A stretch of 64,000 nucleotides of DNA from Leptodontidium sp. MPI-SDFR-AT-0119. Taxonomy: Eukaryota > Ascomycota > Leotiomycetes > Helotiales > Leptodontidiaceae. The DNA lies in the NCBI GenBank assembly GCA_020726505.1, contig JAHLEZ010000013.1:1860001-1924000 (forward strand), given 5' to 3'. This document shows, piece after piece, positions 57,487 through 64,000 of this stretch. The translations under genes and the position numbers were made by a program. How positions within the stretch are numbered: position 1 is the stretch's first letter; each line of letters opens with the position of its first letter. The notes under the pieces are model-generated. The model worked only from the letters and a program-made list of their open reading frames with translations. It was not told where the DNA came from and ran no database searches.

Positions 57487-58495
57487 TGCGAATAATGAAA
57501 TGCAAAACAGATAATGAGATCTTGGTCCAGAGGGATGCCAGTAAGATAGACATTGCAAAGGAAAAACATCTGTTTTATATACAAAGTACGAATACGAATC
57601 CAACTTCCATTAAGAAAAACCCCTTGGGTACGACAGCGTTGGTAACACCAGGAACCGATCTTCCGGCTCAAAGCAAGCTCCCCTGCCAAAAGATGAAATT
57701 CTCGGATTGATATGACATTGAAAACTGTTCGGTAATAAATTTGTAGGCTAAATGCTTTTTGTAGAGAATTGTAGAACTTAATAATCGGAGATGTGACCAG
57801 ATCTTTAGCATGCGGGGTATTCAACCGGACCCATACACCTTCACCGGGCGTTCTGTCATGCGGTCTAATATTCTCGGTCTACATTCTACAAACGGTAAAG
57901 TGTACGAAGGAGGCATCAGAAAGACGAAAATGGTGCCGGGAGAGTGGGAGGTAGAAATCCCGAATTTGCGCACTAATGAACCCACATCGCTATTCGGCTT
58001 CCGAGGCGGGGTAGCGAGACCCCAGAAAGTGCAAGAGCTGTGATAGCTCATATGACGTGCTATTGTAGGCGTGAGCCTAATCGTATCGACAAAAGAGTCA
58101 AAGTAGTATTCATGATATGTGATATTGATGTAACTCTACAACTAGCAGCCAGCTATATAAAGGGGTAGTCAAGTCAGCTGACAAGCTCTCACGTGCCTAT
58201 CCCCACCACACTATCAACTCGTAATATATGGAGAAATGAGCAATTTGTTCAAATCAGGATCACTCCGATGGAATGACATTTGCCCCAAGACATGCAATTT
58301 ACTCGACGTGGTGATCGAGGAATTAATACGAGAACGGTGTTTTTGTATTCCAGCACGTCTACTTCATGTTACTGTTTGTCTATACTATGTGCTTTGCAAA
58401 CTGGTCATCTTTATTTAAAAACCAAAACAACAATTGCAAAATAGCCGCTCGCCCGATTTTGATTGAAAGCTGCCCTTGCTCATGCTGATACCGAC
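57487..58495. other. Intergenic, no gene seen
   Basis: About 1 kb between the GH43 pseudogene promoter and the 3' end of the carboxylesterase gene. Short frames only. Confidence 0.5.
57570..57577 (-). promoter_or_regulatory. Candidate TATA box of the GH43 pseudogene
   Basis: GTATATAAAA on the minus strand lies about 85-90 bases before the former start codon at 57486. It suggests that the promoter still looks intact although the coding part is broken. Confidence 0.4.
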
Positions 58496-60242
58496 TCATT
58501 GACCAATCGCAGGCGAAATACTACTCAAGTAGCCACATTGCTTCCTCTGGCCGCTCGTCACACTCTCCATCCCCACCTCATAGGGATCATTGGGGAAATG
58601 CATCCGCTTTGCATTCTGCTCGCTATACCTTGTCCACTCGGGACTCCCCTTCAACCGGTACAAATTGGGATTTCCCGATGTCCTAATGAAACTGGTGATA
58701 TAAGACTGGATGTAGGGACTGATATTCGCCTCTGGAGACCCTGGGAGATATAATCCCCACGTGGGTGCTACACCAGCAGTATGCGTCACACCATCTCCGT
58801 TCAAGGCGTTGGCCTCGGTGAGGACGTCCCAGCGGTAGTTGTAGATATTTTGCACTCCATCGTCGCCGAATTTAGAGGAGAGGTAGAGTCCGGGACATGT
58901 GTACCGTAGGTCTCCGTAGGCGTTTGCAGCAGTGCGGAAGTACGGTCCTCGGTCGGGGAACTGCTCTGCTTTTGGATATAGGAAGTCGATTCTGGCTAGT
59001 TGGAAAGCAGTGAGTTTGGGCCAGTTGTTCTTGAGAAAGTTGTTCATTTCTGTGTAGTTAGAGATGGTATGTGGTGTGAATACTGTGCCTTCGTTTGTAT
59101 CGCTTCTGCAAAGATGTCAACTCAGCTTTCGTGACTTTTAAGAAATATGCAAGACCTACCCATAAATAGCAGGGACTTTCACATAGTTCCCAGCGGCAAA
59201 TTGTTTGAATGGTTGATCCCGGATCAAATCCCCATCAATACAACTCGACCACAAGAAAACGGCTGGCCCACCGCCGCCACCAGGAGCCGGTATATCAAGA
59301 GGATTGTTGTTTGGAATCGTCTCGGTTGGTTGGTTGCGCAGGCATTTCAGTGTATCTCTCGCGGAAGAGCAATTCACGCGCTCGACGAGTGCGTCATATT
59401 GGTATTGCGAATCTTTGATTGTGCGTGCGTATCCGAAGGAGGGGCTTTCGTGGTGCACAGCTGCAAACAGCTTGTCGTCTCGTCCTCCGTAGGCTGTTAG
59501 TTGGATGCCAACTGAAGCTGATCCTGCGGAGGACCCTGCGAGGGTCACGCGCTTTGGATCACCACCGAACTGGGATTCTATTAATTTGGCCGTGGAAGAA
59601 GGTTCTCAGAGACGTACTTTGGCAATGTGTTTCTGGACCCATTGAAGGACTTTCCTTTGGTCTAACATTCCATTGTTCAGGTCACCATCTGCCTCCACTT
59701 CCTTGCTAGCTAAGAATCCAAAGGGACCGACACGGTAGCCGAAATTGACAACGATAATCTCATGATCTGCAGCCACTACGAGTTTGGTTGCATCCATATT
59801 CGCGCCTGCGTAATTCAACCCGCCTCCTTGAATATAGACATACACTGGCAGACGGTCCTTCTTCTCGGTTGGTGCATAAAGATCCAAGAATAAGCAGTCT
59901 TCTGATTGTAAAGGGTCGAAGAGTAGATATTGACTGCCTCGACAAGAAGGCGCATGCTTTAAATGTGTTAGAATCAACACTCAGGTGCTAAGATCTCATT
60001 CATACTTTGTCGGCAAGTATTACTTGGTTACCAGTTGAAGGAGGATCCTGTGGAGCCCTGAATCGAAGGTCCCCTAATGGTGCGGCTCCGTAACGTATCC
60101 CCCACCAACGACTGACACCGTCACTACCGTGTACGCCTTCATACTTTGAATATCCTAGGTCAACAAGTGTTGAAATATTCTTGGCTTGGCCTGTTCCGAG
60201 AAATCCGAGGATGGCCCCGATAACAAGAGGTGAAATAAGCAT
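58496..60242 (-). CDS. Secreted type-B carboxylesterase/lipase
   Basis: Four exons (60006-60242, 59618-59956, 59160-59569, 58496-59105) encode 531 residues with consistent phases. A signal peptide (MLISPLVIGAILGFLGTGQA) precedes a type-B carboxylesterase. It has GIRYGAAPLGDLRFRAPQ, SEDCLFLDLY, the oxyanion-hole IQGGGLNYAG, and the nucleophile Ser in FGGDPKRVTLAGSSAGSASV. The acid Glu is in YGSDTNEGTVF and the His in VTHTAGVAPTWGLY. The triad is complete. Such secreted esterases act on lipids or plant phenolic and acetyl esters, and the substrate is unknown. Introns are 49, 48 and 54 nt. It lies upstream of the broken GH43 gene on the same strand, both being secreted hydrolases. Confidence 0.92.
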
Positions 60243-62885
60243 GATGAATGTATGAAATCTGATTAGAATCAGGAATCTCCAACGAAGAACTTGGTTAAAA
60301 CCTTGCGAGGTTTAAATGAAGAAATGGAAATTCCCATTATATAGAAGTAGAAAAAAGTCACCAATACAAGTGAATGGCAAGAGTAACTCGGCAATATCTT
60401 TGGACGCCGTCCGTTCTGAACATGTCAAAAATGGAGTGCAACTGAAGGCTCGGGCCTGAACAAATAATGTCATGTAAGCAGGTCGTATTCCGGGGCAAGG
60501 TGGGGTACCAGTACGTCATATTCGTACACACGTATCTCCTCTGGGGTGAAAATAGAACTAACAGAAAGCATTTTGTGGCGTTATGTATTTATTTGATTTA
60601 TGAATTCTATGTAACTGTTGGCATTGCAGTATTCATTAATATAGAATTTGGCAGTGATTCAATCCCTAGAAATTGCTTCGTGACCATTCCTGACTGTGGG
60701 TTCTTCGTGAGCCTTCAACTTTGCGGTTAAGAACCATCCCCAGCAGGCCTGTCAGTACAGCAAGGGGGTTTATGTCGGCTTCTAGAAGAATAGCCGAAGG
60801 CTTGCGAAGGCTTGAAGACTAGAAGAAAACAACATATTTACCCGGGCTTTAAGCATATATTTAGCCAGACGTTTATCCATACACTTTTACCTGACCTTTT
60901 ACCGCGAGGTGATGATCTCTATTCAAGCTTGTATTGAGGATCAAATGTGAAATTGGACTGAGCAGAATAAAACTCGTGAACAAGGAGAAATACGCCTCGG
61001 GCCAAGAAACCGACCAGCCAAGCCATTTCCAAGAAGTAACACGGGCGGGAAACATTGATAGCCAACCCTGAATACATGACGGGCTTGTGAAATCGAAAAC
61101 ACGCCAAAACCATGTATAGCTGGACCAACGCACGTATTTCGTTTTATCGTACTGATTGCTTGTCCATTAAACAAAGTTTATTTCAGAGCCTTCGTGAGAT
61201 AGCATCACTTGTTGTTGTCTCTAACGAGCTGCTTTGCTGAGCATATTGAAAACCCATCGCTTAGATACAATGGAATTGTTACGTTGTTTCAACGAACCAC
61301 TTTTACGCCTAATAATTCAAGGCCAGTCTGCAATAGCTATCTTCTTCGTCCTTTTTGGCTTTGTAAGCTCTTTAAAAGTTGCACGGTTCCTTCACTCGGC
61401 CAGGAGCCAAGATGCCCTATCTGCATTGGCATCAGGCTCCGAAGAACTAGCCGCCTGATTGTTCCCGCAACAAGCGTAACCGTCATTGCTTGGTTGTTCT
61501 AAGGCCTTTCGGATCCATTTTAGGCTGGTAATGCTGGAGGATGCTCGATTGAGGATGAACGAGATTGTTTGTGGGAAGGCACGTTAACTTACGTCCTTGA
61601 ACAGGCTGGACATAGTTTGTGGTGTTTGGGTGGATCCGGAAGCATATGTTGATATGGGTCCTCAAAGACCACTCATTTTCACTAGAAACCAAAAGAACAT
61701 GTAAGGGAAGAAATATCTTTTTGCCATTCCAATTATTAGCAAAATGCACCGTGGACAATCTTTTACCGGTATATTTTGCTATTCAACATTATTACTAATA
61801 CACAGAAGTTATTCTTCTCAATACCGCTTCATTTAATTCTGTTTTTGAAGAGGCCAGAGGACGTATGAGCTGGGGATCTTCCTTAACTTTTTCTTTGTTC
61901 ATCTTCAAAAAGACGAACGTGCAGGGAGCCAAAACGCCGCAATACCAGATATCCAGCGTTATTTCTTAAAAGCTGCTCTCATTCCAATTTCTTTCTCTAA
62001 TAATTGTCAAACTGTACAGAATCACTATGAGCTAACGGTAGAGTCAAATGAGGAAATCTTGTCCTGATCCTCCTGTCCCATTTCGTTTCCGTTTGGATCT
62101 TTCCGGTGGCTTCCTAGTCCTTGAAAAGTCCCTCTCCCGCTATTAACGCATCTACAATATGCTCTCGAAGCTAAGCGTTTTCCCTGTTTCGATGGAACAG
62201 AAAAACTCAGACATTTGTTTATCCTTAATGTTCGTGCTGCGACCTAATATCCTGCGAAACCTACCAGCGGATAAGATCCTCTTTGGGGTTAATTGTACAT
62301 CACTTGCTAATAACTAAAGACCGTTAATACCGATCTATTCGTCATGTAGTAATCACTGACATGAAGAAGTTGTCAGATTTCCTTTGCCGTCCTAATATTA
62401 GTGTTTTCTCACTACCTTTGCCACCAGAAATACTAAGCGAGAGATTAGTCATCACTCATAACAAACACTTTGTAGGTCCGAGACTGACCGAGCCAACTGT
62501 AGAAACTCCTGCTTGAAGAAGCTGAGTCGCGCCTACCAGAGTCAGGTATCAAGGGAATCGGGGTAAGCTTCACCATCCAATTTTTTCAAGTTTGGCCTGT
62601 TTAATGATGCAACCCGTCCTGCCGTTGGCTCGGACATAGACCATGCGATAAAGCCGTACCCCACTTACTCGGGATATCTAGGTATTCACCTGCGCCTCTA
62701 GATCTACAAGTTGGATTTGATTCACAGGATGATTCACGACCCTTGTTTATAAATGCCAGACCGCCGTTTGACGTTTGAGAAGAAGTACTTAGAGGTCCTA
62801 CGACTTTTGGCCGACTGCAGTTTCTTGCTTCCAGCTCAGCGAACACTATTAAAACGCCCATTCCAGAAACTCGAATCAACTCAAC
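60243..62885. other. Gene-poor interval
   Basis: About 2.6 kb between divergent genes. Short frames at 60.87-61.17 kb (minus) and 61.23-61.46 kb (plus, hydrophobic) have no supporting motifs or splice sites. No repeat is obvious. Confidence 0.45.
60338..60344 (-). promoter_or_regulatory. Candidate TATA box of the carboxylesterase gene
   Basis: TATATAA on the minus strand lies about 95 bases before the start codon at 60242, a normal distance for a regulated fungal gene. Confidence 0.45.
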
Positions 62886-64000
62886 ATGGCAGATTCTGCC
62901 AAGACCACTGTTCCTATTGTGTTTGGTGCGATGACATTTGGCACCAAAGGTATTTGAACACCCAATTATTGGTCCACCACCCTCTTACACAGACAGGTGT
63001 CGAAGCAGCTCGCGTACATACCCTGGAAGAGTGTTCCACCATATTGGACGTCTTCCAAAAACACGGCCACTCAGAAATCGACACCGCACTCATCTATGGT
63101 GAAGGAAGCTCTGAGCAATACCTCGGCCAGCTGAACTGGCAAGACCGCGGACTCGTCATTGAAACCAAGTTCTCCCCCAAACTCAAAGCATCGCGCCTCG
63201 ACCTGGCTCCAGATGCCAAAGTCACCCATGGACCTGAGCATCTTCGAATCGCCCTAAAGAAGTCGCTTGAGAGTCTCAAGACCGACAAGATCGATATGTG
63301 GTACCTCCATGCGCCGGAAAGGAGCACGCCATTCGAGACCACTCTTCGTGAAATCAACAACCTCTACAGCGGAGGCTATTTCAAGCGTTTTGGTATCAGC
63401 AACTACGCTTCGTTGGAAGTGGCTCAGATGTGCGAGATATGCGAAAAGAACGGATGGGTCAAGCCTGCTGTTTACCAGGGATTGTACAATGCGTTCCATC
63501 GCGCCGTGGAGCCTGAGTTGATCCCGTGTCTGAGATATTACGGCATTGCGCTGTATGCTTTCAACCCGTTGGCTGGAGGTTACTTGACTTCAAGATACAC
63601 GCGGAACATGTTGACTGAAGACACGGGTATTGAGGAAGGTTCGAGATTCGATCCAAAGAGAAAGCAGGCCCAGAATTACAGATTGCGGTACTTCAATAAG
63701 GAGTATTTTGATGCTCTGGATATCCTGAGATCGGTAAGAAATCCTAGATTTTTCCCTTTTCGGATTTGGCGCGATGCTAATTTGCCTCGTCTGCAGGTAG
63801 CTAAGAAGTATGATCTTCCAGAAGCCGAATGTGCTCTGAGATGGATATCCCATCATTCTCTGCTCGATCGAAGTTATGGCGATACCATCATCATCGGAGC
63901 AAGCAGTGCGGCGCAGCTGGAGGAGAACTTGACAAATCTGGAGAAGGGACCGCTTCCAGAGGATGTAGTGGAGGCATTGGAAGAAGGGTGGAAAGCTGTG
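62886..64000 (+). CDS. Aldo-keto reductase, AKR7/aflatoxin-aldehyde-reductase type (cut by window end)
   Basis: Exons 62886-62949, 62997-63733 and 63797 onward. The frame is still open at the last base, so the 3' end is missing (335 residues seen). PIVFGAMTFGTKG opens the TIM barrel. The catalytic tetrad is Asp and Tyr in EIDTALIYGEG, Lys in VIETKFSP and His in DMWYLHAPE. The cofactor-binding end is in GDTIIIGASSAAQLEENL. GLYNAFHRAVEPELIPCLRYYGIALYAFNPLAGGYLT is typical of the AKR7 subgroup, which reduces aldehydes with NADPH. About 10-25 residues should remain beyond the edge. The first intron has two possible acceptors, and the one used (CAG at 62996) keeps the frame. Confidence 0.92.

Overview
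This window is nuclear DNA from a filamentous ascomycete, most likely a Leotiomycete. The genes are intron-rich with mostly short introns (about 45-115 nt, a few of 250-280 nt) and canonical GT/AG borders, and several have CTRAY-like branch sites. They lie on both strands without operons. The families are typical of plant-associated or saprotrophic fungi: an AA9 polysaccharide monooxygenase, a GH2 beta-mannosidase, xylitol dehydrogenase, a type-B carboxylesterase and small secreted Cys-rich proteins. I rebuilt exon structures by hand, checking phase at each junction. Family names rest on recognised motifs, since no search could be run.

Layout. 0-8 kb: a decayed short-chain dehydrogenase, a sulfotransferase-like protein, an EamA/DMT transporter, an arylsulfotransferase and a small secreted protein. 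10-25 kb: a 17beta-HSD10-like dehydrogenase divergent from a Rab4-like GTPase, two lineage-type proteins without recognised domains, a decayed gene at 20-21 kb, a D-2-hydroxyacid dehydrogenase and a six-exon unknown. 25-36 kb is mostly gene-poor and holds a second secreted Cys-rich protein and an NmrA-like protein. 36-47 kb is the housekeeping and carbohydrate block: beta-mannosidase, xylitol dehydrogenase, a GPI-like protein divergent from the ROK1/DDX52 RNA helicase, and the AA9 enzyme. 47-58 kb is an accessory region: two copies of one MITE in opposite orientation, an AT-rich relic, a STAND-type N-terminal domain joined to tandem SH3-like domains, a tandem repeat, a kinase-like protein with an altered DFG motif, and a broken GH43 gene. 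58-64 kb: a carboxylesterase and the first part of an aldo-keto reductase cut by the window edge.

The genes do not form a biosynthetic cluster, as no backbone synthase is present. The clearest functional theme is plant-polymer use: the AA9 enzyme on glucans, beta-mannosidase on mannans, the former GH43 on arabinoxylan, and xylitol dehydrogenase feeding pentose into central metabolism. The most unusual items are the 507-residue STAND-N/SH3 protein without an NTPase, the MITE pair, the two secreted Cys-rich proteins, and three decayed genes that carry TGA stops.
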